Assembly (NCBI GenBank): GCA_022592435.1
Contig: JABYQS010000174.1
Coordinates: 1-64,000 of the forward strand
Direction: 5' to 3'
Origin: Cerioporus squamosus
Lineage: Eukaryota; Basidiomycota; Agaricomycetes; Polyporales; Polyporaceae
DNA length: 64,000 nt
The notes under the pieces were generated by a model. The model did not search any database, was not told the DNA's origin, and worked only from the letters and a program-made list of their open reading frames with translations. The position numbers and the translations under genes are program-made. Each line of letters begins with the position of its first letter. The first letter of the stretch is position 1. This document shows positions 38,301 to 50,740 of this stretch, piece after piece.

Positions 38301-38859
38301 GTCACTTTGAATTTGTCTGAAGTGTGCGTACATCGCCGCTGTCATGCTCACTGGGCACAGACGTCGCAGGCATCGAGCTCAAGCTGCAGGACAGTCAGAT
38401 TGTATGTAGTACTCATTTATGGGTCTGACGATTCTGCTTCCCCCTGGACTTCATGTATTACTCATGAGTATATGAACTTGTTCTTCGCTCGCTTGGGTGA
38501 GCTGTTCTCACTGGCCGGCCATGTCCAGTGTTTCATCTCGGAGACAGGGTCGCATGGATGGTAGTTAGTCTGCTATACGCGATGGATCCGCTGCACCGGT
38601 GAGCCTTCAGAGGGTCTTCAGGTGGTTTGCCAAGCCATTACAGTCAGAACACGTCTGGAAGTGCATCATACAACTTCCAGAATTTGCCCGGTAGCGATAC
38701 TGGCAGCAGAGCTCAGGAGGTCTCCGGCAGATGGCTACTTTGCCGCATGAAGTTCGTTCTCCCCTCAGCGTGCGCACGAGTCTGCAGTGACTTTGGCCAT
38801 GAAACGAACTGTGAGAAGCATGTATGGGTATAAATACACCAGCATACCATCATCTAAGC

Positions 38860-39765
38860 ATGAGCTTCGAGTCTTCGAGCTGTGTGGTCAATTCTACGTC
38901 CATCTCAGCCGAACGCCCCATGGTTGCTACAACTACTCGTCGTCCTCTCTCCTTCCTTACACCGTCCGGTCATCCCGTACACTGCTCCCTTCATACTGCT
39001 CTCCTCCAGTCACAACCAGACCCTCCACCAAAGCGTTCATACAAGACTGAAGAGGCCAGGATCCGGGGCTCTGTTCGCATGCTACTGGATGCATCTCTCG
39101 GTACGTACTTTCCCACCCCAGACCCATGGTCTCGGAACTGAAACCCGAGCTCATGTCTCTCCCATGCAGCCGGTACATCCGGTGTGCACAATGCCAAGAT
39201 GCATTGGGGACTTCTCCCCTTCCGGGACTCCGTCGCCGTGCCACTTGGTGTCCTTCTCATCGGCTGGCCGGCCGAGTATTCGTTTGCGAACCTCAGCAGT
39301 AAAGGTGCTCCTGGGATGAAGGCCCTGCACAAGCTCCTTCAGCTTCTCGAGGCCAAGCCGCCAAAGCTCTACTTTGTCAAGGCGACTGAAGAGCAGCTGC
39401 GTACTGCGCGGTTCGACGCTGCGAGCATCTGCCCGGGACCGCTCTTCCCGGCACCCGAGCCTCGACTCGGCTACGACAATATCGGCAAGCGGGTGAAGAT
39501 CCGGCGTACCAACAGCGGGACAGTCATCCCTCCTCGCCATGTCCGCGATGGCCCGAAGAGCGCAAAGAAGATCTCTGATGAGCTCGAGACCGCGGTCGAT
39601 GCGGAGGTTGCAGCTGACCCGACACCGCCTGTGAAGGGACCGCGACCGCAGATTCACACACCGCAGGGGATCCGGCTTGGCTGGTACGAGACGGGCCTCC
39701 GGGTCTTGTCTCTGGGCACGGAGTTGGAGGACGACATCTCGGACTGGACTGAGGATGAGAATTGA
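38860..39765 (+). CDS. Unknown two-exon protein (unit 4)
   Basis: Intact copy of the gene described at 4873-5777. Exons are 38860-39100 and 39170-39765. It differs from the unit 1 and 3 proteins by one substitution near the C terminus (Pro for Leu before QGIRLGW, from CCG for CTG near 39662). Confidence 0.65.
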
Positions 39766-42700
39766 TCGATTGTAGTCCATTGCGTTTGTTCGCTGCTTTG
39801 CTGCCTTTCTGTTCGTTTAATATCATACTCACTGTCTAATGACTCATATGTCGTGACACTCGAGAATGGGCTCGCTTGGAGATAATTCATCAGTCAAATG
39901 TTTGCGCATTACATTGCAAATTGGCCGGATGGCCAGCGGCCCCGCAGAAGCGAGGTTAAATGTTCGCTCACAGCCACCTCTGCGGCCGGGTCACGCCGTC
40001 TCTCCCCTGCTGGCAACAAGTCTTACTACGTGTCTAGCCCAGGCCTGCTTCTGCCGACATGCTTCCACCTCTCCCTCTTCGTACCTCCTCCGCCACCATG
40101 TCTATCGTCTGCACCACACTGGTCTCTGTCCGACCCACCGCACTACCCTACGTTTTCACCATGCCGTTTGCCACACCGCACTCGACACTCATCTCGCTGT
40201 AAGTGTCGAACTCAATCCATTCAACGCTCCTCATGCTCGCTACATGTCCTTTCGTCGCTGACTGGACTTCATATAGCCTCGACTGTGTCCTTCCGTCACC
40301 GCTACTGCACGCACATCTCAGCCGACCACCCGCCCTGCCTTCCCACTTCCCAACGAGCCCACCTTCGACCCTGACGCGCAGCCCGGAAAATGGCGGAGTG
40401 ACGTGCTTGAGGAGGACATAAGGTACGCACCTTTCTTGCTCTTGTCTCTGCATAGTCTGACGCAGACAATATCAGCATACTGCGAACGCTCGTCATGAGC
40501 GAAGCAGCGGCATGCGGACGGGTACTGCGACCGAGGCACTACGCCCGCCACCCGGGCGGATCGTTTTCATCTGAGCGCATGCGCTGTCTTCGAGTACCCC
40601 GCCTTCGACAACGACTCACATGCCCGGAGCTGCAAGTATGAGCCAACTCCGGACGTCCTCCCGGGCACGCACCACCGCGTCGAAGGTCACGCCATCGTGC
40701 CGATGTCCACAAGACGACACGCCCTAGACCTTGTAAGTCAGTTATTTCTTCTTTGACGCATGAGTCGCTCACCTTGTACCCGCTCCTGCAGTCTTCTCGT
40801 CGACTCATCGCCGCCTCCAGGCCCGCTGCGACGCATCGAGACCGGGGCGCGCATGCTCTCACCGTCGGTGTGTCTCCCGGGTTGTAAGCCGTCACTGTGC
40901 AATCGCGGGGACGCCAGGGAGCCGACAGAGTCTCCGGGGCGACTTGCTCTACCTCCCGAGCACAAGCTGCGACACCGTAGGCCGCTCCCGGCCGCGAGAA
41001 GTGTCCCAAGGAGTGTGCGACTGTCCGGAACCCCTCCTGAGTCCCTGGTGAGTTGGTGTCGTCGTGCTCGATGCACAGAGCACATTGCTCACCTTCTAGT
41101 TGTCCAGCCTCGACGCAACGGCGTTGATTCAAGTGGACGACGAGCCGTGTACCCCTTCGACCTCTTCAATCTCGCGTGGCCGGTATCGCGGCTTGTGTTC
41201 GTTCGCGCTCGGCGCGTCTCCGGGCGAGCTGCCCGTCACTGTTCGAGAGCCGCGATGTGGCAGGCCCCGAATGTTCAACCCCTTCTCCGGCTCTCTGCGG
41301 CCATCTCTACGCTGCTACCGAGCTCCCGAACTCGACGTACGACATCGTCACAGCTCCAGCTGGCAACCAGAGGCTTGAAGATTGTATAGAGGTCTGTTGG
41401 TCGGTCAGCTCTCCACTATCGCAAAGTACTCACCTAATCTCTGCTTCCTGTAGTGCGGAGGCCTTTGTGACGCGGTATCCGAGAGCTCGTGGCTGCCCCC
41501 TCAAGCTTCCGCCTGGTTGCGGATGCGTAGAGAGCGCTCCCGGGGACGTCATCCGGCCCGCGTTCGAGCTCCCGGGGTGTTCGCCAGTGCTCCCGGGCAC
41601 GTCCTCCAGGGCAAAGTCAAGCTCCCGGGCTGCTCGCGACTGCACCCGGTCGTCTCCTGCAGCCGTTTCTCTGCTCTCTGTGAACTGCAGCCCGGCACTC
41701 TGGAGGAGTGAGGCTGCGTGACGCACGACCTCGTCGTCGAGCTTCGTGAGTACCCCTCACCTGCTTCCGACGGCGTACTGTTTTGACCTGCTCGCCTGTC
41801 TGTCACTTGGGGCTCTCAGCACGTCACCGGGACGGCACGTATCGCGGTGCTTTCACTGACTTCGTGCTACGCCTCCTGCCGGCTTGTGGACGCGTCACCA
41901 GCGCTCCCGGGCACACTGTCGAGCCCGCGTTCGAGCTCCCGGGTGTTCATCAGCGCTCCTGGGCACATCTTCCTGGGCCATGCTGAGCTCCCGGGCTGTT
42001 CGCCAGCACGCCGGGGTCGCTTCCCGGAGCCGTTTCTCTGTGCTCGCCGCTCGCTGTCGCCCTGATCTCTGGAGGAGAGAGGACGCGCGCAGCGCGTCTT
42101 TCGTCGACGAGCTTCGTGAGTCTTCGCCCAAATGGATGGCTTCTTGTTCTGACCTGCTAGCTCAGAGCAGGTTGCTGGGACCGCGTGCTGGCAACACGCG
42201 GATGACGTGGCGTGCAGCGGCGGGAGCGAACGCGCTACGCGCGGTCTCCACGCTGCTGCGTGCAGTGAGCACGCAGCTTGCTCGTAAGACGACGCACACG
42301 TACCTTTCCTGCGCAGACTGCCCTTCGCCGACGTTCTGGACCTCCGGATTGACGAAGACAGGCCTGCTGAAAAGGCCGCTCGAGGCGCGTCAGCCCGTGG
42401 ACTGGCTAGACGTGCCTCGAGTCCAGTGCTCTCGGGCGCAATCCGGTTGTTCCTCCCATCTGGATCCGGGAAAAGCCGCGAGGCATAGCTAGGTACGTGT
42501 GTGGTCAGCTCGCACTCCCAGAGTAGCTTCTGACCCAGTCTGAGCACAGATTCCCCGGCACAGTGTCTGCACGCCGTCCCGGACGTAGGCTACAGCGTCC
42601 CGCAGCCTGCAAACACGAACAGAGACGATCCGGGGCGTAGAGTACTTACCTCGCTGCGTATTCTGTCGTCTCCGACAGCTGATTGCGCCGCCTGACGGTC

Positions 42701-43766
42701 TCCGCGGACAGACCTTGGCCGGTCGCTGCCAGCACATCAGACCGACCCCGATCCTCCCAGCAGCAAGAGAGCGAGAGTATACTAGAGAAAACTCACCGTT
42801 TAAGCCACGCATACGCGCTCATCCAGCTCCCAGGTGCTTCCCGTGCTCCTCTGGCCCAGGCCCCAGCCAGCCTAAGTCTCCAGTCCTCGGGATGTCGAGC
42901 CCCAAAGTCCCTGGTAAGCAACGAGTCGTTTAGAGCACAGCATAAGCGTGTTGACCAGTTCCCAGTGCAGAGTGTGCAAGTTGAGCAGGGAGACGAAGAG
43001 CGACGCGAGTTGGAGGTGGTGGTCGGAGACAGGAGACAGGCAGGATAGGCGCCCTGCACCTCGCGCAGTGGTCTGTGGTCGCGCGGAGTGGTGTTCTCTC
43101 CTCCGACGCGTTCATGCATGTATTAGCTGGTATTATGTGTACTCTAGTCCTCGAATACATCCGTTCCTCTCGTCCGCTGTGTCTGAACATCGCGGCCTCT
43201 GCTCCCAAGTGCGCGAACACACGGACAGTCCCCGCGTCCTACTGTACCGTATACCGCCAGTGTCCAGAGTCCTGGCACCCTGTAGAGAGTCCTGGCATTC
43301 CGTAGACTGAGGCAGACGATCGTCCTGGGAGATCTCGCGCACGCTCCGAGGGGTCAGCGCAGACACGAGGCTACTGGCCGCCGAGCGCAGCACGCGTACA
43401 CGTCCCGCGCAGTGCACCCGCACTCTGGCACTCTACGCTGCATCTTCTCTGCTCCCCTAGCCGTGTTGTCTGCCCCAGCTCCGCTCTGCACGATACGCGT
43501 GTCCATCGGGTGCGCCTCGAGCCGCGTCTCCGTGTGCGTTTCTGGCCCTCTTGTCGTGCTTGGGCTGCTTCGACGCGTCCCTCACGGCCGGATGCAGCAG
43601 CTTTGGCAGCCGCTCGACGATCGAGTCCAGGGGTCGCGCTCGACGCTCTCGCAGAAGTTGATCAGCGCCGCCGCGGTGACGTGGGTCGCGCGTCCGCGTC
43701 AGCTCTGGGAGCGAGGATGTGTACGACACGATATCACGCGTGCTCGATTCGTGCAAGTCGGCGGGC

Positions 43767-44374
43767 TAGTGACTTGCAAGTCCCGGCTCGGCCTGAAGCC
43801 CGGGGCTTTGGCCCGGCTTCAGGTGGCCGGGGCTTGGTCGAACCTCAGGCCGGGCCCTGAGGACGTCTCAGGCCGGGCTTTGGGGCTTGTCCCGGCCTGG
43901 GCCACGGCTTTGATTGACTGAGGGATTCACTCAGTATGCGCGTACCGGAGGGCTTTGAGAGGCTCCATTGAGGTTTATACGGGTTACCTGAGGTTGATTA
44001 TGAATTGATGACCATTCAGGAGGGCCATCCGAGCATATGCGGGATCAGACCTGTGGGCATGAGTGAGTATCTTAGTTCTCTTACGCACTGAGAGTGGCAG
44101 GAAGCGACAAGACCGGGTGAATATGGCTAATGAGCCGTTGAACACTGCGTTAACCATCAAAGTTGACATACCTTTACAGCCAAAAGCGGGCCTGTAGTGC
44201 ATGGATGAGCACGGCGCTCAAGCCCCGGCCTGACGGCTCGGCTCGGGCTTGATATATGTTCGAGCCGAGCCGTCAGGCCCTCAGAAGCCCTCGAAAAGGC
44301 CCGTCTCGTCCCGGCCTGCACCAGGGCTCGGCCTCACGGCTTGACGGCCTGAGGCCGGGACTTGCAAGTCACTA
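43767..44374. mobile_element. hAT-type MITE (unit 4)
   Basis: 608-bp copy, the same as in unit 2, flanked by CGGCGGGC (43759-43766 and 44375-44382). It is the last MITE copy before the array ends. Confidence 0.92.
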
Positions 44375-45449
44375 CGGCGGGCGAGCCAACAGCGGACGGC
44401 GAACGGGACGCAGCAGAGAAGGGACAGAGGCCGACACCTGATCCAATCACGCTCGTCCACTCGTCCCGGACGTTGCCGCGGGATGCTTCTCTGGACGCCC
44501 ATGACGACACTCTGCGACCGCGTTCACTTGCTCGGGCTCCTCCGCTGGGCTTCTTGCCGCTATCCTGGCTCGCAGGCTTGCATCGAGCAGCAAATGTGCT
44601 CCTGGATTAGCCACACCAAGTGTATCGCTGAATATAGCCAGCACGGCGTAAGTGGCGTCCCGTTCAACCTCCTTCGCACCCACGCTAGAGAACAAGTTAG
44701 CCGACGTTCTGAGCCCCGTGCATGCACGACAGCGATGCGCTACAAATGACACTGTCCATGCGGACGTGGCATGGGCACGCTCATTCCTCCTGGGACATCC
44801 TCACTGGACTGCCTGCCGGGGCAGCCGGGCCACATGCGCGCGGTCAGAGTACGTATGCAACAACTCACTCATCCTCCAGGCTCCCAGAGCCTGAGCTTAT
44901 CATATAGACTTGACAGCCCGACACCGCCGCCGACCAAACCTTGCTCTCCGGCGATAACCTCCTTGCCGGACCCTTTCCCACTCGCGGATCCTCTTCGGCT
45001 TCGCGACGCGCTCCCAGCATCAATGCTGCTCGGACCTCTCGGGCATCGAGAAGACCGCCTGTCCGCCATCGCGGATCACCTCTATGAATTGGAGCTCGAG
45101 CTCCTGCGTGGTGTCGAGCGTCGAACATCCGGGTTTCCGAGTCGGACTGTCGGAGGACATCCTTGAACATGACGGGTGCCAAGTCATCGTCATTGCGGGC
45201 CCGTGTGAGGGGCATGCGCGCAGCGTATCGACTCGGAGAGCGCGTTCATCTGTGCGACGACGGCTGAACCAAGTATACCTCCAGACGAAAGTACCTCCAT
45301 GCTCGAGACTTCGAGTATCCGGGTCACTGGCTTTCTGTACGTCCGTCTTTCACGTATGTATCCCTTCCGACGCTCTTGAGGCTGCATGTACTGACCTGCC
45401 CCCGAGGGTGAGCCACAGCCGTTCCAACTACTTACTACACGCCACTCCG

Positions 45450-45860
45450 ATGCACCGACTGCGGCAGCCTCCACGTCCACCCTCCGTGTCTGAGTCGCCG
45501 CCTCTCTATTCGAATTTGCACCCTACGGACAGCACAGTGACTGGTGTCCCCCCTCACGTACCCGACCCCCGATATTCCGAGCCTGCGCTCGAACTGGAAC
45601 TGCACCAACACCAGCAGGAGAGCCGTCGAGAGCTGCATGCCTCCGATCTCGTGCAGACAGAGCGACACAGGTCCGTCTGCCAGATTCTGCACAGGGCACT
45701 GCTGCCACTGCAGACCCGACGGCAGGCGCCACGTGCTCGGCCCCGGGCGAATATGTGGGTCCACGAGCCGCTTCCTGCTGTTTCGTTCAGTGGGTTACAG
45801 GTTGGCTTGGCGTCCACCCCGCCAAGCCTAACCCCGCCGTCGTTCATCTACTGGCACTGA
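45450..45860 (+). CDS. Possible exon of unknown gene upstream of intact AAD (unit 5)
   Basis: Counterpart of 119-529 next to the complete AAD gene, and still open after several substitutions relative to units 1-3 (for example Met for Val in RELHASDL-ESCMPP context, and Pro for Thr near the end). Substitutions without a new stop are mild support for coding. One fewer C near 45402 also opens it upstream as far as 45084. No family is recognised. Confidence 0.25.
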   Translation: MHRLRQPPRPPSVSESPPLYSNLHPTDSTVTGVPPHVPDPRYSEPALELELHQHQQESRRELHASDLVQTERHRSVCQILHRALLPLQTRRQAPRARPRANMWVHEPLPAVSFSGLQVGLASTPPSLTPPSFIYWH

Positions 45861-46118
45861 GGATGGTTATCGCGCTGGACGCGGTCTCTCGGAGGGCAGT
45901 GGGCTGCTCGCGCAGGGACTCATCGCCGACATGTGGACTTGCAATGGGTGCTCGCCATCGTGACCACTGACCCACCGCACTCACGTATATTTAGAAGTTC
46001 GAACGAGGGTGGATCGGTGCGAGGTGGGTTATCCCTCCTTCGCAGACTACACAGACGGGCGAAGCGTTGCGCCTTGAGGTGGCTTGGCCGCGGGGATACC
46101 GGTGGGTGCTGCGTGCTG

Positions 46119-46125
46119 TATAAAT
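46119..46125 (+). promoter_or_regulatory. TATA box of the AAD gene
   Basis: TATAAAT lies 82 bp before the AAD start codon, giving a leader of roughly 50 nt. The same box is kept in every array unit (788-794 in unit 1), so each truncated copy retains a plausible core promoter. Confidence 0.7.
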
Positions 46126-46200
46126 GCGGCCGATACTGACACTCACCCCATAAGTAGCTCGACACTCGACACTCGAGATCCGACGCACAAACACACACCC

Positions 46201-47859
46201 ATGGCTACGATCTTCACCCCCGCGCCTCCCCCGCCGACGCGCCTCGGCCGCTACCGCCAGCTCGCGCCCCTCGCAGGCGTGCACGTCTCGCCGATCTGCC
46301 TCGGGGGCATGAGCATCGGCGACCAGTGGGCCAAGTTCGGCGCGGGCGCGATGGACAAGGCCTCGAGCTTCGCGCTGCTCGACGCGTACTACGCCGCCGG
46401 CGGGAACTTCGTCGACACCGCGAACTCGTACCAGGACGGGAGCTCGGAGGCGTTCATCGGCGAGTGGATGGAGACGCGCGGGATCAGGGACCAGATGGTC
46501 GTCGCCACGAAGGTGCGTGTCCGCGGGCCCGCTGCACTGGGCGTTGTGGGGAGGCCGGTACTGACGATTACATGCGGGCGGCCGGGCGACTTATAGTACT
46601 CGGCGAACCCGATGCGCGGCAGAGACGACGTCGCGCAGAAGGTCACCTATGTCGGTAACAGCGTCAAGTCCATGGCGCTCTCCCTCGAGGGCTCCCTCAA
46701 GAAGCTCCGCACGCACTACGTCGACATCTTCTACGTCCACTTCGTCCGTCCCCTCTCTCCTCCTGTCGGTGTTGGAGCAGTTCGCTGACCCGTCCGCCCG
46801 CGCAGTGGGACTGGGAGACCTCCATCGAGGAGATCATGAATGGCCTGCACAACCTCGTCGCCTCCGGCAAGGTCCTCTACTTGGTGCGCACCCAGCCATC
46901 CCAGCGTCCGGTTCCCTCCTGTCCCCGCTGACGGTTGACCCTCTCGCCGCCATCCGTGCAGGGCATATCGAACACGCCCGCCTGGGTCGTCCCGAAGGCG
47001 AACCTGTACGCGCGCATGGCGGGCAAGACGCCCTTCTCCGTCTACCAGGGCGACTGGAGCATCCTCCGGCGCGACATCGAGCGCGAGATCCTCCCCATGG
47101 TCCGCGCGGAGGGTGCGTGCCTGCGAGCTGAAGCGATTCTGTGCTGACTGGGACCTCTCGTGCGGGCACTGGCAGGATTGGCGCTCGCCCCGTACGACGT
47201 GCTCGCGGGCGGGAAGGTCCGCACGGACGAGGAAGAGGAGCGGCGGCGCCAGACGGGCGAGAAGGGTTGGTATCTTCCTCCAGCTTCTACACCTCGGAGG
47301 ACGCCACATGATGACACTAGCGTTCAGGCCGCACCGTGATGGGACCCTGGGAACGCACGGAGGATGAGCGCAGGATCTCGAAGGCACTCGAGGAGGTCGC
47401 GAAGCAGGTCGGGGCGAAGAGCATCCAGGCCGGTCAGTACTCCGTCCGACTCCGGAGGCAGGCTGACTGCTGACGGACTCGTCTTCCTGTTCATAATGTT
47501 TCTCATCGACCAGTGGCCATTGCATACGTGATGCAGAAGGCCCCGTACGTCTTCCCCATCGTCGGCGGCCGCAGGCCCGAGCACCTCCGCGCGAACCTCG
47601 AGGCGCTCGACATCGCGCTCACGAGCGAGCACTACGAGCAGCTCGAGCGCGTGCTGCCCTTCCCGCCCGTGTACCCGTACAACATGATCGTGAGTGCATC
47701 CGCTCCGCTTCGTTGAACGCGAGTAGCACGCTCACCCGATGGTGCTTCGCCGATGCCTCTCGACAACGTTAGGGCCGCGGGTTGGAGCCGAGCCACAGCG
47801 TTCGGAATGCGGCGGTCATCGACGTGTGGCCGCGCGCGCCGGCACTGCGTCCACAGTGA
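46201..47859 (+). CDS. AAD: Aryl-alcohol dehydrogenase (AAD-type aldo-keto reductase), complete
   Basis: Eight exons: 46201-46512, 46597-46743, 46806-46883, 46962-47112, 47176-47265, 47328-47432, 47514-47689 and 47773-47859. Joined, they give 381 residues, the usual length of fungal AADs, and the protein follows the Phanerochaete AAD1 pattern. Catalytic residues are Asp72 and Tyr77 ([11 protein letters not shown]), Lys104 (VVATK) and His152 (DIFYVHF). NADPH-side landmarks SVAIAY-like [10 protein letters not shown] and FPIVGGRR are present. The family reduces aryl aldehydes such as veratraldehyde to alcohols with NADPH in the cytosol, in the lignin aromatics pathway. Introns are 62-84 bp. The donor of intron 2 (GTCCGT) is weaker than the rest. 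Exon 1 and the promoter lie within the array's last partial unit. Confidence 0.93.
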
Positions 47860-48301
47860 GAGGCAGAGGCAACTCACTGCTCAGATCCGGACGACACTTT
47901 GGAAGCCGCTGCCACTGGTTAATAACTCGGCCTGTACCCCTCACTTGCAATGCATCATACTCTGCGAATTCGACCTGCCCTCGGGGCTCGCATACTATGT
48001 GTGTTGACGGATACAAACGAGTGGTGGTGGTACTATGTTGGGTGTACGAGTACTCGACGGCTACCATCGGGCGTGGTAAGCACTGTGAGCAGACAATCAT
48101 ACGTCTGGGTCGAGAAGCTCAAGAGTGCCCTCAAGCGGCGTCGGTATCCTCATCAGCGTCGTGCTCGTATGGCCGATTCCCGGACCAGAGGTTCGTCCCC
48201 ATGAGTCACGCTGTTTCACCGGCACCATCTCTCGGTGTCTGCTTCCCTCAGGAATCCAGTGGAACAACTGCAGATAACCCCGAAGTAATCCCCAGAAAGG
48301 T

Positions 48302-48544
48302 ATCGAGGAGGCGAAGCGGAAGATCGCCGCCGACCCGAGCGCCCTCGGGCTGCAGGCGACGATGTCGTTGTACGGCTACAGGCAGAGCATGCTCGTCCTC
48401 GGGGAGAACACGCTCCCAGTTGCGAAGAAGCTGGGCTATCTCGACGCGCGCAAGCTGTATCCGGATATCCCGCAGCATCCGTTGAAGGAGTTCGCGGAAG
48501 AGTCCTACAGTTTACCAGAGCCCGGCGAATTGTACGAAGTAAGT
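48302..48544 (+). pseudogene. Decayed last exon of an NmrA-like gene
   Basis: The translated segment from IEEAKRKIAADPSAL through NTLPVAKKLGYLDARKLYPDIP to SLPEPGELYE matches exon 4 of the intact NmrA-like gene at 52824-54003 almost residue for residue. No matching exons 1-3 precede it, and no stop follows at the expected place, so this is an exon remnant. It faces the 3' end of the F-box gene (stop at 48773), leaving about 230 bp between them. It is closer to the plus-strand NmrA gene than to the two minus-strand ones. Confidence 0.85.
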
Positions 48545-48772
48545 ATACGCGCCATGGAAGAAGTAGCGCGACTGCTATGTAATTTTTCCCTGCGCTGCTC
48601 CGGTCGCCCTCATCCTCCGTCCTCATCCTATGTCCGAGTCTACAGTAGGAAAATCGCGAATGACTACCCAGTAGCCCTTTTGGCTCTGCCTTTGGTGCAC
48701 TGCCAGTACAAGTTTGGCGATGAATCTCTTCGGTATGTGTACAGCTCGGTTGCGACGGCACGGTTCTGGGGA

Positions 48773-50367
48773 TCATTGCAGGCGGTTGGTGTTGTCCTGC
48801 GAAGTTTTGTAATAGCCCTGCGGGCTCTGCTCGTAGTCTTTCCATTGATATGGGAACCCTGTAAACATTGAAGATCGTCAACCTGTAATCCTTTCCTTCA
48901 CATTTCCCACAAAAGCCGTGCAATGGACAAAATCTAAACTCACCGGGGTGAGTTGGGTACACATAGAGCCTCTTCCACCTTGAGAAAATGGGAAAGCATT
49001 GTGCGACGGCGGCCCTCCACCACTCCTGCCACTCGAGGTTGTCCCCAAGCTCATACACAACAAGGGCTAGTATCCTGCAAGGATTGGTCTTCAGGGTATG
49101 ATCACCAGTCTCCCCTCCACCCTGGTAGTCCTCAGTGGATTCCCTTCGGCATAGGGCTCCTTCTACAATGGGGCCAATGGCATGGAGGAGCTCAACAAAT
49201 TCCTCCCGTCTGAACCAATCTTTGCGCCATGGTCCAAGGAAGAGGTATCGCTGGGATGGAGATACATCGCCTAGTTCATCGCCACCTTGGCCGGGCACCC
49301 ATGAGACGAGCGTGTCATGGAAAGTCTTGAGTGTCTGGTCATGTGGCTGAGATAATGGCGCAAGGAAGCAACCCAGACGATCCAAGCAGGGGAAGGAGCG
49401 AAGGTTCAGAGAAAGTGATCGTGCTTCCTGTTTGATGTCTGATTAGGACGACGCATGATCAGATGTGTACGCTTCCTTGACGAACCAAGAATCACTCACC
49501 AGGATGATCATGCTTTACTTGTCCACTGGCAGGGGGATCATTAGGCAAATCGATCCCGAACTCACAGAGCGAGGGGCCAAGCACGGATAGTAAGCTCTGT
49601 CTACCCTGGTCATCCATGTGAAGGCACTTCATTGTAAGTCAGTACAGATATGTGCGGCGATAGCTCTAAATACATACATAGAGCCGCTTAAGGTTCGGCA
49701 GGAAGGGCTTCCGACAGCTGTAGGAGCTGCGCTTTGCCATACAGACTGGTTCCAGGCTACCGAGGCCAGCCCAAGAAACCCCATGACAAGACAACCACTT
49801 CAGGTTTGGAAGCATACTGAGGAGACGAGCGAAGTCTCCGAACGACGGGAACCTCACATCCGCCAAGAATAGTGCGCGGATGTGTGAGATGGAGGGCAAC
49901 AGCGACGGGAGGTATGGGTGGATGGGTAAGCACGGAAGCTCCTTCACGCCCTCGGGCAGCGGACCTGCAGCCTTCTCATACTTGTTGAACCCATAGATGT
50001 GAAGACCCAAGAGGTTGGGCAGCTTCCCTCGCAGAACCGTGAGGAACAACACAGCAGGACTGTAAGGTACATGGAGGTGACCTCGCAGTTCAAGCGTATG
50101 CACGTAAGTTCCGAGCTCGGGGGACGTATCGAGGAGCTCTCTAAAGCGGTATAGCCCATCTTTGTCGCGAAGTAAGACGAATTCGAAGAGGACCCTTTGC
50201 GCGCGCGGACGCCATGCGCGACAGACGAGTGCGCAGCTGGCAAGCGTAGTTGAAGCAACCGACACGTAGGAGTAACGTTCGTCGTACACCGCTTCGATGA
50301 TGCATTCGAAGACCTCGATCGGGAGCTGTGGCTTGATTTCGACCTGCGACGGAAGGGTGTCGTCCAT
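48773..50367 (-). CDS. F-box protein
   Basis: Four exons on the minus strand: 50367-49678, 49626-49500, 49438-48944 and 48858-48773. Introns of 51, 61 and 85 bp keep the frame, giving 465 residues. Residues about 14-60 form an F-box-like helix set (PQLPIEVFECIIEAV ... CALVCRAWRPRAQRVLF), followed by leucine-rich segments (LRGKLPNLLGLHIYGF, LSMLPNLKWLSCHG). Such proteins are a large expanded family in polypores and are thought to be substrate adaptors of SCF ubiquitin ligases. The acceptor for exon 3 was taken at 49439, because the next AG downstream gives an early stop. The last exon ends YEQSPQGYYKTSQDNTNRLQ. A TATA-like stretch lies about 110 bp upstream of the start, near 50471-50480. Confidence 0.85.
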
Positions 50368-50740
50368 GTCGTGAGGAGAGAGGTATGGACGTCGTGAGCG
50401 GAGGACAGAGCTGAGTGGGAGGCTGCGGAAGGAAGAGCGAAGTCGAGAGGGACCTAGGTCGACAGGTCAATATATGTATAGCGGTGGGGAAGCGCACGCG
50501 TCCTAGGAGGCGGTACGTACCTGTGCACCAAATTCCGAAGACCACAGTCACCTGAGTGCGGTTCGTGCGAATGAATCTCGACATGGATGTGACATGCTAC
50601 GCCTTCCAGAGTAAAAAGCTGGAGGGCTGGAGCTTTCCAAGTGCTTGCGCTAGCTACATACCACAGGACATGACGATCCCCGACTTCGCATCCGCACCCT
50701 CCACGTCGCGGGCACCTCAGGACTCGACAGCATCGTCGTC

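Larger units (their letters stand above)
33988..45332. repeat. Tandem array unit 4
   Basis: Fourth head-to-tail copy, 11345 bp. Small indels cluster at 34400-35880 while the rest is clean. At 37938, 38136 and 38660 it carries the same bases as unit 2. It is followed directly by the partial unit that runs into the complete AAD gene. Confidence 0.97.
45333..46524. repeat. Partial array unit 5, merging into the intact AAD gene
   Basis: The sequence follows the array from 45333 through the AAD promoter and exon 1 (46201-46512) and 12 bases into intron 1. Identity then stops at 46524. Unlike the differences between units 1-4, those seen here from about 45630 onward are mostly base substitutions (for example near 45637, 45685, 45838, 45861 and 46395). 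This copy therefore has a longer separate history. It is the right-hand end of the array. Confidence 0.93.

Noticed and set aside
1..45332. Array as ribosomal DNA repeats
   Set aside because: The unit length is in a plausible range for fungal rDNA, but no 18S, 5.8S, 28S or 5S core sequence is visible in the unit.
1..45332. Units as copies of one large autonomous transposon
   Set aside because: Units abut head to tail without terminal repeats or target duplications at unit edges, and no transposase, reverse transcriptase or recombinase was recognised. Only the internal MITE has transposon ends.
48216..48772. Extension of the F-box gene through the long minus-strand frame to 48216
   Set aside because: The extension lies opposite the NmrA exon remnant and is its shadow. 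A spliced last exon ending at 48773 gives a better C terminus.
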